Source: Elephas maximus indicus
Lineage: Eukaryota > Chordata > Mammalia > Proboscidea > Elephantidae
DNA: 64,000 bases
Reading direction: 5' to 3'
Assembly (NCBI RefSeq): GCF_024166365.1
Contig: NC_064825.1
Coordinates: 103,926,480 to 103,990,479, forward strand
Of the stretch, positions 32,400-43,239 are shown in pieces (the first letter of the stretch is position 1; every line of letters begins with the position of its first letter). Position numbers and translations under genes: made by a program. Under the pieces are notes generated by a model. That model made no database searches, was not told where the DNA came from, and saw only the letters and a list, made by a program, of their open reading frames with translations.

Positions 32400-34651
32400 T
32401 AACACCAGGGCCATATTTTCCAACTACCGATCCTTCTTGTTTCCAACTTGCACATTCCAATCACCAGTAATTATCGATGCATCCTGATTGCATGTTTGGT
32501 CAATTTCAGACGGTAGAAGCTGATAAAAATCTTCAGTTTCTTCATCTTCAGCCTTAGTGGTTGGTGCACAAATTTGAATACTAGTCATATTAACTGGTCT
32601 TTCTTGCAGGCATATGGATATTACCCTATCACTGACAGCATTGTACTTCAGGATAGATCTTGAAATGTTCTTTTTGACAATGAATGCAGCACAATTCCTC
32701 TTCAAGTTGTCATTCCCAGCATAGTAGACTACGTGATTGTCCGATTCAAAATGGCCAATACCAGTCCATTTCAGCTTACTAATGCCTAGGATATCGATGT
32801 TTATGCGTTCCATTTCATTTTTGATGATTTCCAATTTTCCTAGATTTGTACTTCATGCATTCCAGGTTGCAATTATTAAAGGATATTTGCAGCTGTTGCT
32901 TCTCATTTTTGAGTCGTGTCACATCAGCAAATGAAGGTCCTGAAAGCTTTACTCCATCTGCATCGTTAAGGTTGACTCTACTTCAAGGAGGCAGCTCTTC
33001 CCCGGTTGTCTTTTGAGTGCGTTCCAACCTGGGGGGCTGATTTTCCAGCACTATATCAGACAATGTTCCGCTGCTATTCATAAGGTTTTCACCGGCTAAT
33101 GCTTTTCAGAAGTAGACTGCCAAATCCTTCTTCCTAGCCTGTCTTAGTCTGGAAGCTCAACTGAAACCTGCCCTCCATGGGTGACCCTGCTGGTTTCTGA
33201 AAACTTGTAGCATAGCTTCCAGCATCACAGCAACAGGCAAGCCCCTAGAGTACGACAAACCGACATACATGTGGGAAATATGAAGACTGCTTCCTGTCCA
33301 ACTGACTGGAATAGATCCATATTTATGGCCATTCCCAAGAAAGGTGATTCCACCGAACGCGGAAGTTATAGAACAATATCATCAATATCACACGCAAGCA
33401 AAGTTTTGCTGAAGATCATTCAAAAGTGGCTGCAGCAGTGTATTGACAGGGGACTGCCAGAAATTCAGGCTGGATTCAGAAGAGGATGTGGAACCAGGGA
33501 TATCATTGATGATATCAGATGGTTCCTGGCTGAAAGCAGAGAATACCAGAAAGATGTTTACCTGTGTTTTATTGACTATACAGAGGCATTTGACTGGGTG
33601 GATCATAACAAATTATGGATAACATTGCGAAGAATGGAAATTCCAGAACACTTAATTGTGCTGATGAGGAATCTGTATATAGATCAAAAGGCAGTTTTTC
33701 AGACAGAGCAGGGGGATACTGAGTGGTTTAAAGCCAGGAGAGGTGTGAGTCAGGTTGTTCCTTTCACCATACCTATTCAGTCTGTATGCTGAGCAAATAA
33801 TCTGAGAAGCTGGACTATATGAAGAAGAATGGAGCATCAGGATTGGAGGAAGACTCATTAACAACTGCGTTATGCAGGTGACACAACCTAGCTTGCTGAG
33901 AGTGAAGAGGACTTGAAGCACTTACTGGTGAAGATCAAAGACCACAACCTTCAGTATGGATTACACCTCAACATAAAGAAAACAAAAATCCTTACAACTG
34001 GACCAATAAGTAACATCAGGATAAATGGAGAAAAGATTGAAGTTGTCAAGGATTTCATTTTACGTGGATCCACAATCAACACCCATGAAAAGCAGCAGTC
34101 AAGAAATCAAAAGATGCACTGCCTTGGGCAAATCTGCTGCAAAGGACCTCTTTAAAGGTATTGAAAAGCAAAGATATCACCCTGAAGACTAAGGTGAGCC
34201 TAACCCAAACATGGTATTTTCAATCACATCCTATGCATGTGAAAGCTGGACAATGAATAAGGAAGACCGAAGAATTGATGCCTTTGAATTGTGATGTTGG
34301 CAAAGAATATTGAATGTGCTATGGACTGCCAAAAGAACGAACAATTCTTTCTTGGAAGAAATACAATCAGAAAGCTCCTCAGAAGCAAGGATGGTGAGAT
34401 TGCGCTACATACTTTGGTAATGTCATCAGAGGGATCAGTCCCTGGAGAAGGACATCATGCTTGGTAAAGTACAGGGTAGGCAGAGAAGAGGAAGACCATC
34501 AACGAGGTGGGTTGACACAGTGGCTGTAGCAATGGGCTCAAGCATAATAACGATTGTAAGGCTGATGCAGGACTGGGCAGTGTTTCGTTCTGTTGTGCAT
34601 AGGGTCACTATGATTTGGAACTGACTGGATGGCACCTAACAACAACAACGA
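32400..34651 (+). mobile_element. RTE-clade LINE with inverted 5' half and 13-bp target-site duplication
   Basis: 32400 to ~33255 is the 5' UTR and endonuclease in antisense: minus-strand frame 32834-32424 reads MEIIKNEMERINIDILGISK and ends at the catalytic motif ITGDWNVQVG. From ~33262 to 34651 the sequence is sense: RT (33271-33792, with IQAGFRRGCGTRDI and FIDYTEAFDWVDH) through to CACCTAACAACAACAACG. CACATCATTTTTC (32387-32399) and CACATCGTTTTTC (34652-34664) flank the whole unit, so both halves entered together. The ~600 bases between endonuclease and RT are missing. RT is broken after 33792. Confidence 0.85.
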
Positions 34652-34715
34652 CACATCGTTTTTCGTAGGCTAAAACTTCTGAGCTGTGGGAAATTGTTCC
34701 TTTATGTATGTAAAA

Positions 34716-34755
34716 CCAAAAATAAATAAATAAATAAATAAATAAAATAAAAAAA
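34716..34755 (+). repeat. (AAAT)n microsatellite
   Basis: Ten or so AAAT units ending in an A-run, next to an antisense AfroSINE; probably grew from a SINE/LINE A-rich end. Confidence 0.85.
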
Positions 34756-34895
34756 CCCAAACAAACCTCTTGCTGCAGAGTCGGTTCTAAGAGAACTGCC
34801 CTATAGGATTTCCAAGGAATGGCAGGTGGATTTGAACTGCCAACCTTTTTGTTAGCAGCCATATCATTTAACCATTGCACCATCATGGCTCCTTA
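34756..34895 (-). mobile_element. AfroSINE, with small internal deletion
   Basis: Complement: 'cctcttgctgcagagtcggt' joined to 'aagagaactgccctatagga' (part of the tail lost), then 'gttagcagccatatcattta' and 'caccatcatggctcc'. Confidence 0.85.
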
Positions 34896-34930
34896 TCTAT
34901 ACAAGAGTAAGTTAATACTAGACCATAATA

Positions 34931-35094
34931 ACGGAAACCATGGTGGTGCAGTGATTGAGGGTTCGGCTGCTAACCAAAAGGTTGGCAGTTGGAATCCCCC
35001 AAGGCGCTCCTTGGAAACCCTGTGGGGCAGCTCTACTCTGTCCCATAGGGTCTCTATGAGTCAGAATCGACTACAGCAATGGGTTTACACCATA
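34931..35094 (+). mobile_element. AfroSINE
   Basis: 'cggaaaccatggtggtgcag', 'ttcggctgctaaccaaaagg', 'tccttggaaaccctgtgggg', tail 'tgagtcagaatcgactacag'. Confidence 0.92.
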
Positions 35095-35313
35095 ATAAAG
35101 AAACCCCCAAAATTTCAAGGCCATAACATAATGAAAATATATGAAAGGATATATTAAAGGTTATACACAGGTTCAGACTTGTAGAGAAATCAGAGATGCC
35201 AAATACAAAGACATCCTGAAAGGAGACAGTCGTGAAAATAAATGAAAAATATACGTATTATAAAATTATACCATACATTTTTATATATCATATTTGGCAT
35301 ATATAATACGTTT

Positions 35314-35478
35314 GGAAACCCAGTGGCGTAGTGGTTAAGTGCTATGGCTGCTAACCAAAGCGTCGGCAGTTTGAATCCGCCAGGCGCTCCGTGGAAACTC
35401 TATGGGGCAGTTAGTTCTACTCTGTCCTATAGGGTCGCTATGAGTCGGAATCGACTCGACAGCACTGGGTTCTGGGGT
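35314..35478 (+). mobile_element. AfroSINE, young-looking, with 12-bp target-site duplication
   Basis: 'ggaaacccagtggcgtagtg' head to tail 'tgagtcggaatcgactcgac'. TATAATACGTTT lies at 35302-35313 and 35479-35490. Body nearly consensus, with a small TAGT insertion at 'gcagttagttctac'. Confidence 0.95.
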
Positions 35479-35497
35479 TATAATACGTTTATAAGAC

Positions 35498-35704
35498 AGG
35501 TTCCCGGGTGGCAAAACAATTTGCTCTCAACTACTAACCTAAAAGTTGGTGGTTTGAACACCCAGCGAAGCCTCAGAAGAAATGCTTGGTCATCTGCTTC
35601 TGTCAAGATTACAGCCAAGAAAACCTTAGGGAGCCGCTGTACTCCGTAACACACGGGGTTGCCATGAATCGGGATCAACTAGATGGCAACAAGTTTGATT
35701 TTTT
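35498..35704 (+). mobile_element. AfroSINE, long-body variant
   Basis: 'tcaactactaacctaaaagt', 'cctcagaagaaatgcttggt', 'attacagccaagaaaacctt', tail 'gggatcaactagatggcaac'. Confidence 0.85.
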
Positions 35705-35734
35705 TGTTACATAATAGATATCATATTACTCACA

Positions 35735-35818
35735 GTATATTTTATAATTATATAATACACATTGCATATAATTATATGTTTAATATTATATATTATATAA
35801 TACATATTATATAATTGT
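35735..35818. repeat. AT-rich low-complexity tract
   Basis: Repeated TATAATACATATT / TATAATTATAT words with local dyad symmetry. Confidence 0.8.
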
Positions 35819-35821
35819 GAA

Positions 35822-36115
35822 GGATAGTGATGGTTCAGTGGTAGAATTCCCACCTTTCATATGGGAGACCTAGGTTAGATCGATTCCTGGCAAATGCATC
35901 TTATTTGCAGCTACCATCTCTCTCTCAGTGGAGGCCTGCGTGTTGTTATGGTCATGAGTAGGTTTTATCAGAGCTTTCAGATGACGATGGACTAGAAAGA
36001 AAGGCCTAGTGATCTACTTGTGCAAATCAGCCCATCAACAGATCACAACAGATCTATCCCATTCTGCAGGGGGTTATCTTGAATCAAGGGCAGACTCAAC
36101 ACAGCTAACAACAAC
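35822..36115 (+). mobile_element. tRNA-Gly-headed SINE with RTE-like tail
   Basis: The first ~70 bases (GTGATGGTTCAGTGGTAGAA, 'ttcatatgggagacctaggt') match tRNA-Gly with box A and box B in place. The body ('agagctttcagatgacgatg', 'gactagaaagaaaggcctag') resembles the RTE 5' region and the end (CACAGCTAACAACAACAT) the RTE 3' terminus. Confidence 0.85.
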
Positions 36116-36144
36116 ATATATATTTATATGCATGACACTACAAT

Positions 36145-37170
36145 GTATATTCTCTCTTACATCCTTCACCCTCTACCTTCCATCCTATATCCACCCTGTA
36201 TCCTGTATCCACACTCCATCTTGTCTCCACTTCTATCCTGTATTAACCTTCCATCCTGTGACCATGCTATATCTTGTATCCATCCTTGACCCTCAGTCTT
36301 CTCTCTACCCTCTATCTTCTCTCCACCCTCTAACTTGTCTTCACTTTCCATTTTGTACCCATCCTCCGTCTTGTCTCCACCCTCCATGATGACTTCATTC
36401 TCTATCCTCAATCTTGTTTCCACCCCCATTTTGCCTCCACCCTCCTTCCTCCATCCTGTCTCCATCCTCCATCTTATTTCCACTATCCATTTTGTATTCA
36501 TCCTCCATCTTGTCTCCACCCTCCAAGCTCCATTTTGTCTACATCTTCCATCTTGCCTACACTCTCCATCCTCCATCATGTCATCTCCCTCCATTTGTCT
36601 CCAACCTCCACCCTCCATCTTGTCTGCATCCTCCATCTTTGTTCCATCCTCTCAGTTGTACCCATCCTCCATCTTTTGTCTATCCTCCACCCTCCATCTT
36701 GTCCCCATATGCCATCTTGTCTATATCCTCCATCTTGTTTATACCCTTCATTTTGTATCCATCCTTCATCTTATCTCTACCCTTTACCTTCCATCTTGTC
36801 TCCACCTTCCATCCTCCAGCTGGTTTCCACCCTCTATTTTATTTCCACCTTCAATTTTGTATCCATCTTCCATTTTGCCTCCATCCTCTAACCTCCGTCG
36901 TCTCCACCCTCCATGTTGTATCCATCCTCTATTTTGTATCCATCCTCCATCTTGCACCTACCCTACACCCTATACCTTGCCTCCATCCTCCATCTTGTGT
37001 CCATCCTTTATTTTATATCCATCCTCCATCTTGTGTCCACCTACCACCCTCCATCTTGTCCCCATCCTCCATGTTATCTCCACCTTTCATCTTGTCTCCA
37101 CACTCCGAAGTGTCTCCACCCACCATCTTGTATCCTTCATCCATCTTGTCCCCATTTTCTATCTTGTCAG
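36145..37170 (+). repeat. ~1-kb CT-rich minisatellite, period about 18 bp
   Basis: Imperfect units such as CCTCCATCTTGTCTCCAC, CCTCCATCTTGTGTCCAT and CCTCTATTTTGTATCCAT repeat about fifty times. Because the period is a multiple of three and the units lack stops, all three plus frames stay open for 100-300 codons (Pro/Ser/His/Leu-rich). These frames are artefacts, not genes. Confidence 0.92.
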
Positions 37171-37301
37171 TTGGTTAAATGTCATTTTGACCAGTGTGTT
37201 TATTGGCCTTTCTCCATTAGATGGTGAACTCCTTGAGGGGGAGCACTGAATCTTATTCACATCCATGCCCACAGAATTTGACTATATGTCAAACAAAAAA
37301 A

Positions 37302-37464
37302 CAAACCAAACCCATTGCCGTTGAGTCAATTCTGACTCATATTCTCCCTGTAGGACAGAGTAGAAGTGCCCCATAGAGTTTCCAAGGGGTGCCTGGTGGA
37401 TTCAAACTGCCTACCTTTTGGTTAGCAGCTGTAGCACTTAACCACCATATCACCAGCATTTCCA
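37302..37464 (-). mobile_element. AfroSINE
   Basis: Complement from 'caaacccattgccgttgagt' to 'accatatcaccagcatttcc'. Confidence 0.9.
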
Positions 37465-38460
37465 TTTGGCATATAGGAGGTTTAAATAAGTGTATTGTTG
37501 AATGATGGATGGAAACCATACAAATGATAATTGTATATTGCTTCAGGGCATTATGCAATCATTGCTTAATTTCCAGGCTGATTCCAATTTTATCAGTAAT
37601 TCTTAAGCATATATATATTTTTTATTTTGTGTGTCATTGATTTCTTCAAAGTCTTGCCTACATGTATTTTGCTATCTAATTTTCAAGCGACATTCAGAAA
37701 ATATTTTGAATTTTTTTCCTTGGAATTTTGTCCATATTTTCCCCTCATAGTTTAATTTGAAAAGTTAATACAACTATATGTATTTATTTACAAAGTTGTT
37801 TAGTTCGGTGTAAAACAGTTCAGAGAGTGAATGAAAACCCACACTACACTTTTAAGATGGTATTTCAGAGGTACAATTGTAATTTTAATGTAGTTTCATC
37901 TCTGGCTGATCACAGCACCACCTCAGCTACAGTTCTATAGTAATCTTTATCCAGGTCTTCTAGTAATCTTGAAGTTACATTCCATTCATGCTTGTCATAA
38001 ATCCAAGTTTTTCCAAGTAAGAAAATGTATAGGTTAACAATATCTTAGTAACTTCCATTATAGTCTTGGTAGAGGTGTTGATATTGTTTTTATGTATTAG
38101 ACAGCTAATGTTTCTCCTCCAGACTACTACAATTTACTTTATTAAGACAGGAGCTGGTTAAAATCACTAATCTGGTCTTCCAACTCAGGACACCAGAATA
38201 TTGATCACAAAAGTTGCTGATGGTTCACGTATACCTGGTTTCTACCTACAATGAGATCAAAAGGAATCTTTAGCTATGGACTTTTAGAATACAGCAAAAT
38301 AAGATCAGAATTTACTGAATTGAAATCATGGAACTTTACAGAATAATTTTACACTAAAATTAACATAAGCATGTTTGTATACAACAAACTATAGTATGTC
38401 ATGGAATTCTGAAATAAATGTTTAAGTATTATGTGTACATTACCTCCTACACATAGACAC
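37465..38460. other. Unassigned intergenic sequence
   Basis: About 1 kb, AT-rich. No gene and no repeat family recognised. Confidence 0.5.
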
Positions 38461-38464
38461 ACAA

Positions 38465-38690
38465 TCTTTCATTTATTGAGCACTGATTCTATTAGGCATT
38501 GTGGTAATCACTTTATAAACAAGATCTCATATTGCCTTCACAAGAAGTAAACATTATTTTCTTTAAAAAAAAAACAAAAAAACCTGAAAAACCGTTATCC
38601 ACAGAAGCCAAGTAACTTAATCAAGGTCGAGCTAGAATTTAAATCCAGATCTTTCTGCCTTCATGTCTGATCTTGCCAAAATGCACAGTG
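38465..38690 (-). mobile_element. MIR
   Basis: Complement: 'catttattgagcactgattc', 'aagccaagtaacttaatcaa', 'gaatttaaatccagatcttt'. An A-run at 38563-38582 expands the middle. Confidence 0.65.
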
Positions 38691-39021
38691 CTTAATGATC
38701 TACTGATATTCCCATGAGGGTTTAATGCTATTTATGTTCTCTGCTTATAAAGCTTCCTTTTATAAGGGAACGTCATTATTGTCAGTCTCTGATTATGCAC
38801 TTGCTCAAATTTATATTGAGCCCAGAGTCATTATCTGGTATACTTTCAAAGAGACTTTGATTCTTTCTAATATACCCTATAAAATGCATCTTCCAGATTA
38901 CTCGTTATCATGAGTAACTTTGCTTCCCGTTTGTATGTTTAATTCTAATTTGAAACTTTTTAATTCTCTGGCCAGCTGTCTCAGGTATCTGCTTGTGACT
39001 GCATTTTGTTGATAGTATGGT
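38691..39021. other. Unassigned intergenic sequence
   Basis: Nothing recognised. Confidence 0.5.
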
Positions 39022-39232
39022 GATAAAACTCTTTGCTGTCAAGTGGATTTTACCTCACCGAGACCTCCTGTGTTACAGAGTAGAACTGAACTCCATAGGG
39101 TTTTCTTGACTGTAATCTTTAGGGAAGCAAATCTCTAGGCCTTTTTAAAGTGGTGCCACTAGGTGGATTCAAACCAACAAACTTTGAGTTAGTAGTCGAG
39201 TGTAGACCATTTGTGCCACCCAGGGACCTTAG
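39022..39232 (-). mobile_element. AfroSINE, long-body variant
   Basis: Complement: 'ctctttgctgtcaagtggat', 'gttttcttgactgtaatctt', 'ggtgccactaggtggattca', 'ttgtgccacccagggacctt'. Confidence 0.85.
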
Positions 39233-39469
39233 TATGGTTAATAGGAGGATTAAAAAAAATTTTTTCCCCATTTGGCAGAAATAATAACACAGATGTAAGG
39301 AGAAAAACCTTATTAGATGTAATGACATTTCCTGTGTAGAACTACTAAATATTTTCCTGCTTTAAATAGCTCTCAATTTTGTTTTTTCATACCTAATGTC
39401 CATAAGTTATACTTTCATCTCCAATTTTATGTTCCATGATACATACATTCTACCCATCCAATTAAAATT
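39233..39469. other. Unassigned intergenic sequence
   Basis: Nothing recognised. Confidence 0.4.
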
Positions 39470-40316
39470 CGAACTTCTTACTGTGTCTTTCAAGGCCCAG
39501 CATGATCTAGGTCCTGTCATTGATGATATCAACCTCATCTTGTGTTAATGTCCCACTTGTTCACACTACTCCAGTCATCATGGCCTGGTCTTGGTTCCTC
39601 CAACACATCCTGCTCTTTGCTGCTTTGGACATTTACACATGTGGCCCCCTCTGCTTTGAACACACTCCCTTTCCATTCTTCATATGACTCAGTCTTTCTC
39701 ATCCTTTAGGTCTCAGCTTACATGTCACCTTCTCAGAAAAGACTTCCTTGACTCCCTACCTCAAGGAGGTCTACACTAAAATCAAATCTATTAGTCCTCC
39801 TTTCAGATAGTTTCATTCATATCACTTTACATCATATATTTGATTTAATAATTATTCTGTTTATTTGTTTCTCCCCTGCTTTGTTTTGGAGGTGATTATT
39901 GCCCCTTCTAGGGAGACATTGGTGGCTCAGCAGTAGAATTCTAGCCTTCCATGTGGGAGACCTGGGTTTCTATTCACAGCCAGTGCATCTCATGCACAAC
40001 CACCACCTATCAGTGGAGGCTTGTGTGTTGTTATGATGTTCAACACGTTTCAGTGGAGGTTCGAGAATAAGCTAGGAAGAACTAGGAAGAAAGGCCTTGA
40101 GACCTACTCCTGCAAATCAGCCAGTGAAAACCCTGTGAATCAAAGCGATGTCTCAAGACTGTGCAGTGTTTTGTTCCTTTGTGCATAGAGTTGCCATAAG
40201 TTGGGATCTGACTTGATGATAGCTAACAACATTGCCCATTCTACAATAGAAGCTCCACACTGCAAGGGAGTATGTCTGTCTTATTCACCATAATATTCCT
40301 GGCATTTAGCAAAGTT
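39470..40316 (+). mobile_element. L2 3' region, split by a SINE
   Basis: 39470-39910 has L2 3'-end words in order ('caaggcccagcatgatctag', 'ggtctcagcttacatgtcac', 'agaaaagacttccttgactc'). After the inserted SINE, 40243-40316 gives the continuation ('tagaagctccacactgcaag', 'gtctgtcttattcaccataa', 'attcctggcatttagca'). Confidence 0.75.
39916..40230 (+). mobile_element. tRNA-Gly-headed SINE with RTE-like tail, inside L2
   Basis: Head ACATTGGTGGCTCAGCAGTA ... 'ccatgtgggagacctgggtt' ... 'cacagccagtgcatctcatg' matches a full tRNA-Gly. The body ('aggaagaaaggccttgagac', 'cagccagtgaaaaccctgtg') aligns with the RTE 5' region and the end ('gactgtgcagtgttttgttc', 'gatgatagctaacaac') with the RTE 3' end. 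Confidence 0.9.
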
Positions 40317-40362
40317 CTGTTAGCTGCCTTCGAGTCTGCTCTGACTCATAGTGACATTAGGG
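40317..40362 (-). mobile_element. RTE/SINE 3'-tail fragment
   Basis: 'tgttagctgccttcgagtct' then 'ctgactcatagtgacattag' is the complement of the shared RTE/SINE 3' end. Confidence 0.65.
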
Positions 40363-41110
40363 CTTGCATAAATCTTTATCGAGTTATTGCAGTTGTAGAA
40401 GTACAATTCAAATTCAGGTTTTTCTGACTCTAGTTCCCTTGATCTTTTAGCACTCCACACAATAGAGGTATGGCTAACAGACAGTGATATTCTCTCTTAG
40501 CTTTGTAGGGGTAGATGAAAGAGGTAATATATGTGAAAGGGCCTAGGTTGGCACACAGAAGGTGCTCTATAAATGCTATTGATTTTGCCATTGTTGTGCA
40601 GTCAGTGAATTCACTAACAACGCTGATTCTCCAATATCATTTTCTGAAACATCCTGGCTCCCTTTCCCTCCTGACAATTTGTGGATTCTCTCTCTAGATG
40701 CTAGTTGGACACTGGGCATTTCTATGAGGCAGGATAGAAATTGTTCCCTTGTGAGATCAAAACTGTATTCAAAGGGACTAATTAGATGATACCAACAATG
40801 TTGCTCTCACCTGTAAATGAGGTGGAAGCTGGTTCCAACACTGCTTCAGGAAGTGGTCCTGTGAGGGGAGAATTAGAGAGGCAGAAAGTATGCAACACCA
40901 GTAATCCCTATGTTATCATTCCTACCTTATAAATTTCCCTTTTCAGTGGCAGGAGAAAGATTTTTCACTGAGATTGTGCTGATGAGTATTCTTAGTGGAA
41001 AGCAAAGCTCACAAGCTAGCCACCTCTTCTGTGCCCTTCTGTGAGACTTTTCTCCCTAACGTTAGCAGCAGTATCTTTTTTTTTTTTTTTTGGCCAGAGG
41101 AAGTAGACCT
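40363..41110. other. Unassigned intergenic sequence
   Basis: May include an old MIR-like piece near 40390-40600. T-run at 41074-41091. No gene. Confidence 0.45.
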
Positions 41111-41114
41111 TGGA

Positions 41115-41290
41115 AGGTGGTGGTTATATCAGAAAGCACACAGGCTGGAGTGACAAGAGACCAGAGTTCCAGTAGCACCTCTCCTATGAATCAGCCATAT
41201 GACTTTGAACTAGTTGCACCTGGTCTTTCTGGGTCTCAAGTTCACCATCTGTAAAATGGAGGCAACTTGAAAAGACGAATTTAAATGTCA
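41115..41290 (+). mobile_element. MIR
   Basis: 'cacaggctggagtgacaaga', 'gccatatgactttgaactag', 'ctcaagttcaccatctgtaa', 'aatggaggcaac'. Confidence 0.65.
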
Positions 41291-42105
41291 TATAGAGTTC
41301 TTCAGCAAAGAAAAGGATAATGGATTTTAAAATGATGTCCTGACTGCTTGCAAATTCATGACCCCTTTTTGGGTTTTCACCTATTAGCACTCTCGGAAAC
41401 TTCAGTTCAGATGAGTTTCTGTAATCAATCGCAATTGTCCAAGGTATGTTTTTCTTCACTGTAAAAAGGAATTCGAATCTCATCCAGAAGTTTAATCATG
41501 TGAACCAGTCCAATTTGGAATGATACGTTTGAAGCTGGCTTAGATAAGCCTTTAAGAACTCTTCTAGATCTACTATTCCATGATGTTAGGATGGAAAAAA
41601 AAATCTTGGTGCCCTGTTGGTGTCTTCAGACCCAGTCAATGTAAGTTTTCTGTAGTTTTTTTTTAAAATGAACTAAAAGAAAGGTGCAACTCAAATAAAA
41701 ATGTAGTGGAAGAATTTTAGTAAAATTTTCATTAATTTCCACAAAATAATTTTGTTTCTCAGGTTAAGTTAAACAGAAGACTTTTCTTAGTTTTTTTTTT
41801 TTTTCACGAATAATTTATTTTTTATTCCCACAAAATTGAATAAAAAAGATGAATCAGTCTAGCATTTTTATTTTTGGGTATACAAATTCATTATTTGATA
41901 ACATGGTATTTCACCCAATATTGATCATATTTTCTCCAGCCTCTTGTGCTCTGGATGAGTATCAGTATTAGTGCATTATTTATATTTATAATAAAATTAT
42001 ACCTATATCAATACCTGCTTAGTCCTAAACAAATGCACTTAGATCCTTGGCTCCTTAAGCCACATGAAAATTTGTAGCCCATGGTGTTGATGATATAATA
42101 CTCTG
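41291..42105. other. Unassigned intergenic sequence
   Basis: AT-rich with several T-runs (41658-41668, 41791-41804). No gene or repeat recognised. Confidence 0.5.
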
Positions 42106-42196
42106 AGGTAACATTTACTGAAAGTTTATCACATGTCAGGCTCTGTTCAGACACTTGACATGCATTGTTTCATTTATTCCTCTCTGTGACTTGAGG

Positions 42197-42355
42197 GGAG
42201 CCGTGGTGCTGTAGTAATTAATAGCTACGGCTGCTAACCAAAAGGTAGGCAGTTCAAATCCATTAGTTACTCCTTAGAAACCCTATGGAGCAGTTCTACT
42301 CTCTTCTATAGGGTTGCTATGAGACAGAATTGACTCGACAACAGATTTTTTTTGG
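42197..42355 (+). mobile_element. AfroSINE inside a MIR
   Basis: 'gagccgtggtgctgtagtaa', 'agctacggctgctaaccaaa', tail 'gacagaattgactcgacaac' and T-run. Confidence 0.88.
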
Positions 42356-42361
42356 TGACTT

Positions 42362-42582
42362 AAGCTGATCCAGTTGCCATTGAGTCAGTTCCAACTCATG
42401 GTGACCCCACGTGTGTCATTGTGTGTCTGAGTAGAACCATGTTCCATAAGGGTTTCAGTGGATGATTTTTTGGAAGTAGATCACCAGGCCTTTCTTCCAA
42501 GGCACCCCTGGGTGGACTTGAACTGCCAATCTTTCAGTTAGCAGCTGAGTGCTTAAGTGTTTGCACCTCCTAGGGACTCCTG
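42362..42582 (-). mobile_element. AfroSINE, long-body variant, inside a MIR
   Basis: Complement: 'gatccagttgccattgagtc', 'gatgattttttggaagtaga', 'caaggcacccctgggtggac', 'ttgcacctcctagggactcc'. It lies tail-to-tail with the preceding copy. Confidence 0.88.
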
Positions 42583-42707
42583 AGGAGGTAGCACTACTTA
42601 TCTTTATCTTATAGATAAGAAAATTCAGGCTTTGAGACGTTGTCATTGTTGATGATCACACAACCAATAAATGTCAGAGGAAAGATTCAAACCCAGATGT
42701 GCGTAAG

Positions 42708-42962
42708 TGACATTATAGTGTATTGGTGAAGCACACAGACTTTGGAGTCAAACTGCCTGGGTTCAAGCCCCAGATCTACCACTTATTAGTTGGATATGCT
42801 TTCTTAAGTTACTAAATGTGTGTCTCATTTTTGTCTTTGCAAAATAATGATAAATTCAGTAATATACCTCATGGGGATGATTTGAGGATTAAATAATTCA
42901 TACATAAAGCAGGACAGTGCTTGGCAAAGACTAAGTGCTGCATGGGAGTTTGCTTTTATTGC
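42708..42962 (+). mobile_element. MIR, nearly full length
   Basis: 'attatagtgtattggtgaag', 'ttggagtcaaactgcctggg', 'ttcaagccccagatctacca', 'ggatgatttgaggattaaat', 'gacagtgcttggcaaagact'. Confidence 0.85.
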
Positions 42963-43239
42963 TGTAATTTGTGCTCCTGAGCATAGTGTTATACTCTGAA
43001 AAGGTCCCCACTTGCAGACACTCTATTTGCCTTTTGCAAAAGAGAGGAAAAGGAGAGAGGAAAAGGTGGCATCTTCCCAGTCAGCACAGGGATCTTCTCT
43101 CTAGCATTTCTTACATCTGTGTGCCCTTTTCTTCTTCTGACATTTAATGGTTCTCCTTTAATACTTATCATACTGAGCATCATATCTTCAGCAAGTTGGA
43201 AGATTTAGTTACTTTAAAAGGGTCTATGTTTCTATAGAG
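42963..43239. other. Unassigned intergenic sequence
   Basis: Nothing recognised. Confidence 0.4.

Larger units (their letters stand above)
42110..42705 (-). mobile_element. MIR, split by two AfroSINEs
   Basis: Left part 42110-42195 ('tttatcacatgtcaggctct', 'cattgtttcatttattcctc') and right part 42583-42705 ('cttatagataagaaaattca', 'atgatcacacaaccaataaa', 'gattcaaacccagatgtgcg') form one antisense MIR once the inserted SINEs are removed. Confidence 0.75.

Noticed and set aside
36335-37249. 304-codon open frame on the plus strand
   Set aside because: It is produced by the CT-rich minisatellite; the same stretch is open in the other plus frames and on part of the minus strand, and the peptide is purely repetitive.
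39916-39990. Possible functional tRNA-Gly gene
   Set aside because: It is the head of a SINE: stem positions are mismatched, the SINE body follows directly and sister copies occur at 35822 and 43240.
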